Positions 17,332 to 28,929 of a DNA stretch of 35,039 nt are shown in pieces (positions within the stretch are counted from its first letter, which is position 1; each line of letters starts with the position of its first letter). This DNA is from Gammaproteobacteria bacterium. Its GTDB lineage: Bacteria > Pseudomonadota > Gammaproteobacteria > Steroidobacterales > Woeseiaceae. The position numbers and the translations under genes are program-made. Where the stretch lies: positions 1-35,039 of the forward strand of contig JAOUHU010000031.1 of NCBI GenBank assembly GCA_029884455.1. Reading direction: 5' to 3'. A model generated the notes under the pieces. That model saw only the letters and a program-made list of their open reading frames with translations. It did no database searches and had not been told where the DNA came from.

Positions 17332-18577
17332 CGATTCCGTCCAGCTTTGCGGCATGCTGCTCCGAGCTGCGTTTGAAGAAGTACAAACTAAGGAGCACGG
17401 CGCTGATTGGCAGCAAGGAGAAATAGAATGCGGTCTCGCCGCCAGTTTTCTCAAACAGCGTGCCTGTTATGAGTGATCCGGAGGTACCGCCGAGCGCAGA
17501 GAACACCACAATCAGGCCCGCCATGGGTGCATGCTGGTGCGGCGGTAGTGCCGACAGAATGACCGAATTGATCGCCGGGTAGACCGGCGCGATGCAAAAG
17601 CCGATCAGTGGAAACACAAAGGCGGCGAGTGGCGCCGCTGCCCAGGTCGTAATTGTGGCGCCGGCAGCGGACTTCGCCATCGGCAGGGCAACGAGCACCA
17701 GCATGGCCGCCAACAGCAGTCCGACCGTCAGCACCCGATACCAGTCGAAGCGCTGCAGCACCATGCCTGCCGCAAATCGGCCGAGTGCCGTGGACGCCGC
17801 GAGAATACTGGCCATCTGGATGCTCAAGGACGCAGACAGGTTGAGGATGCGGCTGTTGAAGGTCGGTAACCAGGACATGATGCTCTGCTCGATGAGCACG
17901 TAAAGAAATGCACTGACGACAAATAACAGCACCAGCGGGCGCAGGCACAGCAGCAGCATGTCGAGAAATTCCCTGGCCGGCGACGGCGCCGCAGGACTGT
18001 GCGCGGCACTTTCATCGAGGCGCGCGAGCAGCAATATTGCGAAGGCTGCAAACGACAGTGCCGCCAACGCGTAATACACGTTTAACCAGCTCGTGGAACC
18101 AGGGTCGGCATCGTTTACAAAAGCACTGAAGATGAAGTAGCCCGACAGCACGCCGACCATAAAAAAGGACTCGAGGAAATTCATCGTGCTGACATGCTCT
18201 TTCTGATCGCGCGTGACCAGGCCGAGGGTTGCAAACACGGACACCTTGATCAGCGCAAAGCAGACACCGGTGGCTGCGAACAGCAGTTTGCTCATCCAGA
18301 ACGCGGGCAGCTGCGGCATCGCGAGGCACACCACACCGATAAAGGCGAGCGCCGCCAGCATCGTGCGCTTGTAACCGAGCCGGCTGACAAAAGACGCTAC
18401 CAGGAAGGATGTGATAGCGATCGGCAGATCCTTGAAGGCCTCAAGAATAGCGGCCGACGACGCGCTGACGCCGTAGCTGTTCTGCACCTGCAGGATCACG
18501 GTGCCCACGCTGTTCAACAAGATCGCGAACACGAAATAGTTGATAAAAAGCGAAATCTTGATGGGCCAGTGGCTCAT
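17318..18577 (-). CDS. MFS transporter, candidate trehalose/sugar permease
   Basis: A 419-residue inner-membrane protein with about 12 hydrophobic segments and the MFS loop 2-3 motif VSRLGYKRTML near residues 64-74. A central polar loop, LDESAAHSPAAPSPAREF, separates the two six-helix halves. The start at ATG 18577 has AGGA with a 7-base spacer; an upstream ATG at 18619 is possible. Its place between the TonB-dependent receptor and the trehalase gene suggests that it moves the disaccharide across the inner membrane. That substrate is inferred from context, not from a motif. The 147 bases upstream hold no gene and no promoter I can defend. Confidence 0.82.
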   Translation of the reverse strand: MSHWPIKISLFINYFVFAILLNSVGTVILQVQNSYGVSASSAAILEAFKDLPIAITSFLVASFVSRLGYKRTMLAALAFIGVVCLAMPQLPAFWMSKLLFAATGVCFALIKVSVFATLGLVTRDQKEHVSTMNFLESFFMVGVLSGYFIFSAFVNDADPGSTSWLNVYYALAALSFAAFAILLLARLDESAAHSPAAPSPAREFLDMLLLCLRPLVLLFVVSAFLYVLIEQSIMSWLPTFNSRILNLSASLSIQMASILAASTALGRFAAGMVLQRFDWYRVLTVGLLLAAMLVLVALPMAKSAAGATITTWAAAPLAAFVFPLIGFCIAPVYPAINSVILSALPPHQHAPMAGLIVVFSALGGTSGSLITGTLFEKTGGETAFYFSLLPISAVLLSLYFFKRSSEQHAAKLDGIDDPG

Positions 18578-18724
18578 GAGGGGGTCCTGGTTGTTTGAGC
18601 GCAGCCGCCTTGTGTTCATCAAAGGTACAAACCGGGCGGACTTCGATTCGAGGACCCGCCCGGCCTGTATGACACATTCACCAGCTACAGTTCAATCCGG
18701 ACTTGCGCCCGGTCGCGGCAAAGC

Positions 18725-21031
18725 TCAAAAATCGTAACCGACGCTAAGCCTGACAGATCGCCCAAAGATCGGTCTCGAGTTTACGGCCGCGGAACTTCTT
18801 GGATCGCCCTCGGTGAAACCATGCGAATCACCGATATTGTCGCCGTGAAGCTGTACGAAGAAGCCCGTGTCCGAGGTTAGTATCACGCCGAGGTCGACCT
18901 TGGTGTAGCTCGGCAACGGCTGCTGGTTCGCGTTGTCGCCAAAACGATCATCGACGAGAGTCACCGCGCCATAGGCCGTTCCAACCCAGGTGCCGAGCTC
19001 AAAATCGACGCTCGGCGATATGCGGAACTGCATATCGGGTTGCCGTAGCACCTTGTTGCCCTTGTTGCCGCTCGGAATAAAGCTGCCGGGATTGCCCGGG
19101 TCTTCAATCAGGGATTGCGTGATCTCTGCGTTCTGGAACACACCGCTGATACCGATATTGAACATACCGAATGCAGCGGTCGCATCGATTTCGATGCCGG
19201 TGGCATCGGTTTCGAACCTCTCCGGCGGCGGTCCGCCACCGACCAGGCCCGAGAACGCGTCAAAGTTGTTGAAAAATGCGGTCGCGAACACGTCGAAGGT
19301 ATCGGATACAAATTTCACGCCGAATTCGATCTGCTCAACATCGTTAACTTCGAGCTGGCCCTCACGCACGTTGTCGAAGTGCGGAAACACGTAGCCCTTC
19401 GAATACCGGCCGAAGAAGCCGAGGTCCTCGTTGAAATCCCAGTTGGCGCCGAGCGTGTACGCGGACTGGTCGTCGTCCAGGCTGGTCGCGCTGTCGCGAC
19501 TGCCATCCGGATAACCCGGGCCCGTATCCAGCGTGTATTCGAGCTCTATGCTTTCCTGACGAAAGCCGGCATCGAGGCGGAAAGCGTCGGTCATCTGCCA
19601 CGAGTCAGCAACGTAGAAAGCTGACGTGCGCGCATCGCCGGCGGACGCAAGCCCGAACATGAACCCGGCGTCGCCACCCGCTGCTGCGATGTCGGCCGGC
19701 GTTATCGACGAATCGAGAAAGTCACCGTTGGCGGTGTTGTGTACCGGGATCGGGTTGCCAAGGCTCCAGAAATCGTCGGAGGAGAAACTCGACTGGTAGA
19801 AGCCGAAAGTCACGTCATGCCCGCCATCGAACTCCTTGTTGATACTCAGGTCGTTGGTAAAGGACTGCAGCTCCTTCATTACGACCCAGTGGCCGTAGGT
19901 CTGCACATAGTCGCCGGAGCTCAGGGTCTCACCCCCGGCAGTCACTACGGATCCTGCACCGACGACGGCTTCCAGGTCAGCGACCGTAATGGCGGCCCCG
20001 GACGGCACAAAGCCGAAGGTATCGGCATCGCCAACCGTCAGGCCGACGTTGTCGCGCAAGGTCCAGCCGTTGCCGAAGTCGAATTCGATATTGGCGCCGC
20101 TTACGGTGCCATCCCAGCCCCGGCCGTTGGAGAAATCGTAGACCTTGGTGTCGCCGCTGGGACTGATCTGTATCTCACGCATGCGCGTAGCTGTTCCAAG
20201 CTGCGAAAAGTCACCAAGATCGTGGCCGCAGTTCTGACAAAACGGCAAATACCACTGGCCATGGTCGTCTGTCACGCGGCTGAACAGGCTGATCTCGCCC
20301 TGGTCGAACTCCTTCGTCAGGTTAATGGTGAACTGGTGGCCCTCTTCGGAGGTGAACTGCGCATCGCGAATTCCGGGCGAGGATTGAACATAGCCGCCGA
20401 TCATGTAATACAGGTCCTCGGCAAGTTGCCCGCTCAGCATGCCGTCGAATCGCATCAGCTCGTAATCCGAGGTCGTGTACTTGACGCGACCCTCGGTTTC
20501 CTCGTGACCGCGCTTGAGATTGAAATTCACGGTAAGCCCCGGCTCACCCTTGCCGAACACGGCACCCGGGCCGCCGCGCAATCCCTCGGCGCTGGCGATG
20601 GTTTCGTCGACACGAAATATTGTCGACTGCTCGAAAAAAGACAGCGACTCAGTCCCGTACAAGGGAGTGCCGTTCATTGTCAGCGTAACGAACGGTGCGT
20701 CGCCGCCGCCCGGCAGGCCGCGAACATCTATATTGGCGCCGGAAACACCACCGGAGCTCTCGACCCAGACGCCAGGAATGGCCTTGAGCAGGTCCGCGGT
20801 GCTTTTCGGCGCAAATTTCGCAATCTCGTCCTCGCTGAGTACGCTAATTGCAAAGGACACGTCGCGCTTTTCAATGCCAGCGCCACCCGGCGTGCCGATC
20901 GTGACGATCTCCTCGATAACGCCTTCGTCGTTCTGCTGTGCTTGAGTCGCCACGCCGGGCGCAAGCACCAGGACGACGCCGAAAGCAATCAGCACCGGCT
21001 GTATAAATGTCTTGAGTGATTTGCAGAACAT
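18725..21031 (-). CDS. TonB-dependent outer-membrane receptor, candidate (oligo)saccharide uptake
   Basis: A 768-residue receptor. The signal peptide runs to about VATQAQQ (residues 28-34). A TonB-box-like EEIVTIGTP follows near 40-48. The plug domain contains LLKAIPGVWVESSGGVSGANIDVRGLPGG (broken here as LLKAIPGVWVESSGG and NIDVRGLPGG). The 22-strand barrel has many GYVQSSPGIR-, FGRYSKGY- and DAGFRQES-type strands and ends in the expected terminal phenylalanine (SVGYDF). The ATG at 21031 follows GGGGGGA; in-frame codons further upstream reach into the operator region and are rejected. Cotranscription with an MFS and a trehalase, and a LacI regulator next door, point to sugar rather than siderophore uptake (inference). 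Confidence 0.9.
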   Translation of the reverse strand: MFCKSLKTFIQPVLIAFGVVLVLAPGVATQAQQNDEGVIEEIVTIGTPGGAGIEKRDVSFAISVLSEDEIAKFAPKSTADLLKAIPGVWVESSGGVSGANIDVRGLPGGGDAPFVTLTMNGTPLYGTESLSFFEQSTIFRVDETIASAEGLRGGPGAVFGKGEPGLTVNFNLKRGHEETEGRVKYTTSDYELMRFDGMLSGQLAEDLYYMIGGYVQSSPGIRDAQFTSEEGHQFTINLTKEFDQGEISLFSRVTDDHGQWYLPFCQNCGHDLGDFSQLGTATRMREIQISPSGDTKVYDFSNGRGWDGTVSGANIEFDFGNGWTLRDNVGLTVGDADTFGFVPSGAAITVADLEAVVGAGSVVTAGGETLSSGDYVQTYGHWVVMKELQSFTNDLSINKEFDGGHDVTFGFYQSSFSSDDFWSLGNPIPVHNTANGDFLDSSITPADIAAAGGDAGFMFGLASAGDARTSAFYVADSWQMTDAFRLDAGFRQESIELEYTLDTGPGYPDGSRDSATSLDDDQSAYTLGANWDFNEDLGFFGRYSKGYVFPHFDNVREGQLEVNDVEQIEFGVKFVSDTFDVFATAFFNNFDAFSGLVGGGPPPERFETDATGIEIDATAAFGMFNIGISGVFQNAEITQSLIEDPGNPGSFIPSGNKGNKVLRQPDMQFRISPSVDFELGTWVGTAYGAVTLVDDRFGDNANQQPLPSYTKVDLGVILTSDTGFFVQLHGDNIGDSHGFTEGDPRSSAAVNSRPIFGRSVRLSVGYDF

Positions 21032-21072
21032 GATCAATCCCCCCATTACGTTGAAAGTCACTGCAGCAAAAA

Positions 21073-21101
21073 AAACTACACCCAAATGAAATGCATTTCA
21101 A
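21073..21101 (-). promoter_or_regulatory. Candidate sigma70 promoter of the receptor-MFS-trehalase operon
   Basis: On the minus strand TTGAAA (21101-21096), a 17-base spacer and TAGTTT (21078-21073). The -35 is strong and the -10 weak. The -35 falls within operator 1, so repressor binding would block it. Confidence 0.45.
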
Positions 21102-21121
21102 TTTTTTTGTAATGCGTTTCA
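21087..21121. promoter_or_regulatory. Two LacI-family operators in tandem
   Basis: TGAAATGCATTTCA (21087-21100) is a perfect 14-base palindrome. TGTAATGCGTTTCA (21108-21121) matches it at 12 of 14 positions. The starts are 21 bases apart, two helical turns, on the same DNA face. Both lie between divergent receptor and lacI-type genes and match the short palindromes with a central purine-pyrimidine step used by this family. Confidence 0.75.
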
Positions 21122-21135
21122 GAAACAAGTATCAT
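21107..21135 (+). promoter_or_regulatory. Candidate sigma70 promoter of the LacI-family regulator
   Basis: TTGTAA (21107-21112), a 17-base spacer and TATCAT (21130-21135). Operator 2 (21108-21121) overlaps the -35 and spacer, predicting autorepression. The leader to the ATG at 21184 is about 40 bases and has an AAGGGGA ribosome site. Confidence 0.6.
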
Positions 21136-21183
21136 TCCTCGCAAACTAAGGCACTTACAACAAAAAATCATAAGGGGACGGCC

Positions 21184-22194
21184 ATGAGCGAGAAGCGTGC
21201 GGTAACGATGGACGATATTGCAAGGCTGGCCCAGGTCTCGAAACCCACGGTCTCCCGGGCGCTGAACAACAGTCCGCTGGTCAAGGAACGCACCAGGAAC
21301 CGCGTACTTGCCGTCGCTCACGAGCAAGGCTATGCGGTCAACCGCAACGCGCAGAAACTGCGCCGCAAGCGCACCAACACGATCGCCGTGTCGCTCGATT
21401 TCGGCTCACACCAGCAAGGCCACATAGCCGACCCGTTCATGTTCGAGTTGCTCGCCGGCGTCTCCGAGGCGCTTGGCGATCGCAACCAGGACTTGCTGCT
21501 GTGCGCGCCCAAACACAATGATGCGGATGCCTTCCAGAACATCCTCTGGTCGCGCGGCGCCGACGGCTTCATCGTGCTCGGCCAGGGACATCGCGAGGAC
21601 ATGCTCAACGACTTTGCCAGGACCGGCGCGCCGCTGGTGGTCTGGGGCGCGGGCGCCGATGACGCCGAGTATTGCGTGGTGGGCAGTGACAACTTCCTCG
21701 GCGGCAAACTGGCCGGACAGCATCTGCTGCGTAAGGGCGGGCGGCGGCTCGCATTCGTCGGCGACACCTCGTTTCGCGAAATCGGGCTACGTTACTCGGG
21801 CCTCGTGCGTGCGGCGAGCGAGAAGCCTTACGACGTCGTTACCGACCACGTCGATCTGCACAGTTTTTCCTACGATGCGGCGTATGAAGCCGCATTGCGC
21901 TACCTCGATGTGACCGAGCAGCGTCCCGATGGACTGTTCGCCTCCAACGACACGGTGGCGATGGCGTTCATCAGTGCCTTTCGCGATTCGAACATCGACG
22001 TTCCCGGCGAAATCTCCGTGGTCGGCTACAACGACATCCCGACGGCGGCCTACTTCACGCCGCGCCTGACCACGATCCGACAGGATATCTACCAGGCGGG
22101 ACGGGTGCTGGTCGCCAAGCTGATGCGAATTCTGGACGGCGAAACACCGGATTCGGCGCTCATCAAGACCGAAATTATTGTGCGCCAGACCTGA
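21184..22194 (+). CDS. LacI/GalR-family transcriptional regulator
   Basis: A 336-residue sugar-responsive repressor. The helix-turn-helix is MDDIARLAQVSKPTVSRAL near residues 9-27, followed by the hinge region NRNAQKLRRKRTNTIAV. The periplasmic-binding-protein-like sensor domain has DGLFASNDTVAMAFI, GEISVVGYNDIPTAAYFTP (split as family blocks) and LTTIRQDIYQAG. The ATG at 21184 follows AAGGGGAC; an in-frame ATG at 21091 lies inside operator 1 and is rejected. It very likely controls the divergent receptor-MFS-trehalase operon and itself through the two operators upstream. The effector is unknown; trehalose or a derivative is a context guess. Confidence 0.92.
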   Translation: MSEKRAVTMDDIARLAQVSKPTVSRALNNSPLVKERTRNRVLAVAHEQGYAVNRNAQKLRRKRTNTIAVSLDFGSHQQGHIADPFMFELLAGVSEALGDRNQDLLLCAPKHNDADAFQNILWSRGADGFIVLGQGHREDMLNDFARTGAPLVVWGAGADDAEYCVVGSDNFLGGKLAGQHLLRKGGRRLAFVGDTSFREIGLRYSGLVRAASEKPYDVVTDHVDLHSFSYDAAYEAALRYLDVTEQRPDGLFASNDTVAMAFISAFRDSNIDVPGEISVVGYNDIPTAAYFTPRLTTIRQDIYQAGRVLVAKLMRILDGETPDSALIKTEIIVRQT

Positions 22195-22197
22195 GGC

Positions 22198-22241
22198 AAA
22201 GGGGTCAGAGCCCTTGTGGAAAAAGGGCTCAGACCCCTTTT
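22198..22241. repeat. REP-like inverted pair, copy D (terminator-like)
   Basis: Left arm AAAGGGGTCAGAGCCCTT (22198-22215), a short loop GTGG, and right arm AAAAAGGGCTCAGACCCC plus TTTT. There is one mismatch (A opposite A at the centre of the arms). It begins 4 bases after the regulator's stop and ends about 6 bases before the atp promoter -35. A long stem followed by T4 could terminate readthrough into the atp operon. Confidence 0.88.
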
Positions 22242-22246
22242 CACGG

Positions 22247-22275
22247 TTGCCATGACTGGGGGGTGCCACTATAAT
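22247..22275 (+). promoter_or_regulatory. Strong sigma70 promoter of the atp operon
   Basis: TTGCCA (22247-22252), a 17-base spacer and a perfect TATAAT (22270-22275). This is the best promoter-like sequence seen in the window. It lies 104 bases ahead of the atpI start, as expected for a highly expressed operon. Confidence 0.8.
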
Positions 22276-22277
22276 GC

Positions 22278-22298
22278 GCGGGCTGTTTACAGGCCCGC
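22278..22298 (+). other. Stem-loop at the predicted atp transcript 5' end
   Basis: GCGGGCTGT (22278-22286) pairs with ACAGGCCCGC (22289-22298), with one bulged C and a 2-base tip as written. The predicted transcription start falls at about 22282, so only part of the stem may be in the RNA. Role unknown; 5' stabilisation is possible. Confidence 0.4.
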
Positions 22299-22379
22299 CT
22301 GGAATCACCGATCAAATGAGCGCCACAAACCGCCGGTTATCCCGATGGACGTGGCGTTTTTAGTGCCGGGGACACGAAA

Positions 22380-23604
<1,225 letters not shown>

Positions 23605-23649
23605 GTATTTTTCTTTTTATTTAAATAAGTTGGACTTGATCCTGTTTAG

Positions 23650-23928
<279 letters not shown>

Positions 23929-23976
23929 TGCGGGAGGCCGCCATGCGGGCGACCTGCATCAAACTAGGAGTATCCA

Positions 23977-24447
23977 GTGGACATTAATATGACTCTCATC
24001 GGCCAGACGATCGCCATGATCGTGTTTGTCTGGTTCTGCATGAAATTCATCTGGCCGCCGCTGCTCGCCGCGATCGAGGAGCGCCAGGCGAAAATCGCCG
24101 AAGGCCTCGCTGCTGCTGACAAGGGACAGGAGTCACTTGCGAAGGCGATGGCGGAAGCGACCAGCATCATTGACGATGCCCGCAAGCAGGCGACCGGCAT
24201 ACTGGACCAGGCGCACGCGCGCGCGAATGAGATCGTGGCCGATGGCAAAACCAGCGGCGCGAAAGAGCGCGAGCGTCAGCTCGAAGCAGCCAAGGGCGAA
24301 ATCGAGCAGGAAGCCAATCGCGCACGCGAGGAATTGCGCGCACAGGTGTCGGCGATTGCGATTGCGAGTGCGGAGAAAATCCTGCAGCGCGAAATCGACA
24401 GCAAGCAGCACGAGGACATACTCGGCAAGCTGGCGGCTGAGCTGTAA
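23977..24447 (+). CDS. atpF: F1Fo ATP synthase subunit b
   Basis: Peripheral-stalk subunit, 156 residues as in E. coli. One N-terminal membrane helix (MTLIGQTIAMIVFVWFCMKF, near residues 5-24) leads into a long charged coiled coil, with PPLLAAIEERQAKIAEGL at its start. The GTG at 23977 was chosen over the ATG at 23989. It has AGGAG 6 bases upstream, and its N-terminus MDINMTLIGQ aligns with E. coli MNLNATILGQ. Confidence 0.95.
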   Translation: MDINMTLIGQTIAMIVFVWFCMKFIWPPLLAAIEERQAKIAEGLAAADKGQESLAKAMAEATSIIDDARKQATGILDQAHARANEIVADGKTSGAKERERQLEAAKGEIEQEANRAREELRAQVSAIAIASAEKILQREIDSKQHEDILGKLAAEL

Positions 24448-24453
24448 GCGACG

Positions 24454-25011
24454 ATGGCGGATAACAACACCATCGCACGGCCATACGCGAACGCCGTTTT
24501 CGAACTGGCGAAAGCGGCCGGGGAGCTCGCAAGCTGGTCCACGGCACTCGACATTGCGGGCCAGCTGCTGGCAGACAAGGGGCTGGTCGAGTATCTCGGC
24601 CGGCCGGCGCTGGGCAGCAAAAAGCGCTTTGAGTTCCTGACCGGCCTGTTCGCCGAAGCAGGCGCAAAGGTACTCGCTGGCAGCGATCGGGAAGGCAGTA
24701 ACTTCTTGCGGCTGTTGCTCGAGAACAAGCGTATTGCGGTGTTGCCGGAAATTGCGGCGCACTTTGCGGTGCTTAAAGCGCGCGTCGAAAACACGGTTGA
24801 CGCAACGGTAACCTCGGCGGCGCCGATGAGCCAGGGGCAAAAGGACCAGATTGCCGCGGCGCTCAAGAAACGCCTTGGCCGTGACGTCAAAGTCACGAGC
24901 AATGTGGATGCAAGCCTCATCGGTGGCGCAGTAATTCGTGCCGGTGATGTCGTTATTGACGGATCGTTGCGCGCGCGGCTCGAAGGCCTCGCCAACGCAC
25001 TGATCAAATAA
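24454..25011 (+). CDS. atpH: F1Fo ATP synthase subunit delta
   Basis: Links the peripheral stalk to the top of F1. It has 185 residues (E. coli 177). The N-terminal TIARPYANAVFELAKAAG is the standard delta block, and the C-terminal domain has VDASLIGGAVIRAGDVVIDGS near residues 150-170, split from the final LEGLANALIK. It starts 6 bases after atpF. Unlike the tight spacing elsewhere in the operon, 90 bases separate it from atpA because of repeat copy E. Confidence 0.95.
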   Translation: MADNNTIARPYANAVFELAKAAGELASWSTALDIAGQLLADKGLVEYLGRPALGSKKRFEFLTGLFAEAGAKVLAGSDREGSNFLRLLLENKRIAVLPEIAAHFAVLKARVENTVDATVTSAAPMSQGQKDQIAAALKKRLGRDVKVTSNVDASLIGGAVIRAGDVVIDGSLRARLEGLANALIK

Positions 25012-25013
25012 CA

Positions 25014-25081
25014 GGGGTCAGAGCCCTTTTTTTCCCAAATATGGATCGGACCACATGTGGGAATAAAAGGGCTCTGACCCC
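25014..25081. repeat. REP-like inverted pair, copy E, inside the atp operon
   Basis: Arms GGGGTCAGAGCCCTTTT (25014-25030) and the exact complement (25065-25081). The centre retains CCCAAATATGG and CCACATGTGGG, themselves near-palindromic, so both full repeat units are preserved. It lies 3 bases after the atpH stop and leaves the atpA ribosome site (GAGGAA, 25090-25095 region) intact. Confidence 0.92.
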
Positions 25082-25101
25082 GATACAAAGAGGAATGAAA
25101 A

Positions 25102-26643
25102 ATGGCACTGAAAGCTTCTGAAATCAGCACGCTGATTAAAGAGCGCATCGAGAACTTCGAAGCCTCCGCCGAGGCACGCGATGTTGGTACCGTTATCGCG
25201 GTGACCGACGGCATCGTGCGCATCCACGGTCTCGCCGACGCACGCTACGGCGAAATGCTCGAGTTCCCGCGAAACACTTTCGGCATGGCGCTGAACCTTG
25301 AGCAGGATTCGGTCGGCGCCGTGGTACTCGGTGATTACAAGCACATTTCAGAAGGCGACACCGTCAAGACCACGGGCCGCATTCTCGAAGTGCCCATCGG
25401 CGATGCCCTGCTGGGCCGCGTCGTCGATGCGCTGGGCAACCCGATCGATGGCAAGGGTCCAATCAACACCGAGCTGTCGGCGCCGATCGAGAAAGTAGCC
25501 CCGGGCGTCATTCAACGCCAGTCTGTCGACCAGCCGGTGCAGACCGGCCTCAAGTCGATCGACTCGATGGTGCCGATCGGTCGCGGCCAGCGCGAGCTGA
25601 TCATCGGCGATCGCCAGACCGGTAAAACGGCCGTCGCGGTCGATGCGATTATCAACCAGCGCGGCACCGGTATTAAATGTATCTACGTCGCCATCGGCCA
25701 GAAAGCTTCGTCGATCGCCGGCGTCGTGCGCAAGCTCGAGGAGATGGGCGCGATGGAGCACACCATCGTGGTCGCGGCAGCAGCGGCAGATTCACCCGCC
25801 ATGCAGTACATCGCGCCGTATTCAGGTACCTCGATGGGCGAGTACTTCCTCGACAAGGGCGAAGATGCGCTGATTATTTTCGACGACCTCACCAAGCAGG
25901 CCTGGGCGTATCGCCAGGTATCGTTGTTGCTGCGCCGCCCGCCAGGCCGCGAGGCGTACCCCGGTGACGTATTCTACCTGCACTCACGCCTGCTCGAACG
26001 CGCCTCGCGCGTGAATGCGGCACACGTCGAAGAAGTATCGGGTGGCAAGATCAAGGGCAAGACCGGTTCGCTCACAGCGTTGCCGATTATCGAGACGCAG
26101 GCCGGTGACGTGTCGGCATTCGTACCGACCAACGTGATCTCGATTACCGATGGCCAGATCTTCCTCGAGACCGATCTGTTCAACGCCGGCATCCGCCCGG
26201 CCATCAACGCGGGCCTGTCGGTTTCGCGTGTGGGCGGTGCGGCACAGACCAAGATCATCAAGAAGCTTGGCGGCGGCATTCGCCTCGCGCTCGCGCAGTA
26301 CCGCGAGCTTGCGGCGTTCGCACAGTTTGCCTCCGACCTCGATGCGGCTACGCGTGCACAGCTCGAGCGCGGCGAGCGCGCCACCGAACTCATGAAGCAG
26401 AAGCAGTACTCGCCGCTGTCGGTGGCCGAGATGGCGCTGTCACTGTTCGCCGTGAACAATGGTTTCATCGACCCGGTGCCAGTGAACAAGGTTGTTGCCT
26501 ATGAGGCGGCGCTGCACGACTTTGCGCGCGCGAACTACGCAGATGTGCTGGCCTCGATCAACAAGTCCGGAGACTACAACGACGATGTTGCGGCCAGCCT
26601 GACGAAGATCTGCAAGGCGTTCGCCGAAAAGGGCGCGTACTAA
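25102..26643 (+). CDS. atpA: F1Fo ATP synthase subunit alpha
   Basis: Non-catalytic nucleotide-binding subunit of the F1 hexamer, 513 residues as in E. coli. The Walker A is GDRQTGKT starting at residue 169. The alpha-specific block [19 protein letters not shown] appears near 372-390, with the arginine finger in SVSRVGG. The N-terminus [17 protein letters not shown] is gammaproteobacterial in style. The gene is intact despite the REP-like pair just upstream, and a GAGGAA ribosome site is placed normally. Confidence 0.98.
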   Translation: MALKASEISTLIKERIENFEASAEARDVGTVIAVTDGIVRIHGLADARYGEMLEFPRNTFGMALNLEQDSVGAVVLGDYKHISEGDTVKTTGRILEVPIGDALLGRVVDALGNPIDGKGPINTELSAPIEKVAPGVIQRQSVDQPVQTGLKSIDSMVPIGRGQRELIIGDRQTGKTAVAVDAIINQRGTGIKCIYVAIGQKASSIAGVVRKLEEMGAMEHTIVVAAAAADSPAMQYIAPYSGTSMGEYFLDKGEDALIIFDDLTKQAWAYRQVSLLLRRPPGREAYPGDVFYLHSRLLERASRVNAAHVEEVSGGKIKGKTGSLTALPIIETQAGDVSAFVPTNVISITDGQIFLETDLFNAGIRPAINAGLSVSRVGGAAQTKIIKKLGGGIRLALAQYRELAAFAQFASDLDAATRAQLERGERATELMKQKQYSPLSVAEMALSLFAVNNGFIDPVPVNKVVAYEAALHDFARANYADVLASINKSGDYNDDVAASLTKICKAFAEKGAY

Positions 26644-26647
26644 AGCA

Positions 26648-27517
26648 ATGGCCGGTGCAAAGGAAATTCGCTCGAAGATCGCTTCTGTAAAGAACATGCA
26701 GAAGATTACGAGCGCGATGGAGAAAGTCGCCGCGAGCAAGATCCGCAAGGCGCAAAAGCAGATGGAGGCATCGCGCCCCTATGCGGAGCGTATCCGGCGC
26801 GTGGTCGGCCATCTCGCGCACGCCAATCCGGACTACAAGCACCCGTTCCTGACCGAGCGCGAGGTTAGCCGTGTCGGCTATATCGTGATATCGACCGATC
26901 GCGGTCTTTGTGGCGGCCTCAACGCAAACCTGTTCAAGGCGATGATTGGCGAAATCGCCAGGTGGCAGGCCGAGAAAGTGGCGGTCGACCTCGCGCTGGT
27001 TGGCGCCAAGGCGGTTGCGTTCTTCCGGCGCATGGGCGGCAACGTGGTCGGTACGGCGACGCACCTTGGTGACAAGCCGCAGATTAACGACCTGATCGGT
27101 TCGATCAAGATCATGCTCGACGCATACAGCGACGGCAAAATCGACCGCCTCTACCTGGTGCACAACGAATTCGTGAACTCGATGACGCAGCGCCCCGGAG
27201 TGGTGCAACTGTTGCCGGCCAGCGGTGTTGGCACGGACCAGGAGGATCTGCAGGCGCACTGGGACTACATCTATGAACCGGATGCCGGCGAGCTGCTCGA
27301 GCAGGTACTGAGTCGCTATATCGAGTCACAGGTTTATCGAGGCGCCGTGGAAAACTTTGCCTGCGAAATGGCGGCAAAGATGGTGGCTATGAAGTCGGCC
27401 ACGGACAACGCCGGCGAGATCATTGAAGGTTTGCAGCTCAAGTACAACAAGGCGCGGCAGGCTGCGATCACGCAGGAAATTTCAGAAATTGTCGGCGGCG
27501 CTGCCGCCGTGTCAGGT

Positions 27518-27520
<3 letters not shown>
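26648..27520 (+). CDS. atpG: F1Fo ATP synthase subunit gamma
   Basis: Central rotor shaft, 290 residues (E. coli 287). The N-terminal helix is [20 protein letters not shown] and the C-terminal helix includes [32 protein letters not shown] (conserved block near 249-280). [11 protein letters not shown] near residues 81-91 is also diagnostic. It starts 4 bases after the atpA stop. Its stop codon is the first part of a TAAGGC tandem repeat that leads to the atpD ribosome site. Confidence 0.97.
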
Positions 27521-28921
<1,401 letters not shown>

Positions 28922-28929
28922 GAAACAGC

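Noticed and set aside
19739-21019. 426-codon plus-strand frame over the TonB-dependent receptor gene
   Set aside because: Shadow frame; the receptor has signal peptide, plug, barrel and terminal Phe on the other strand.
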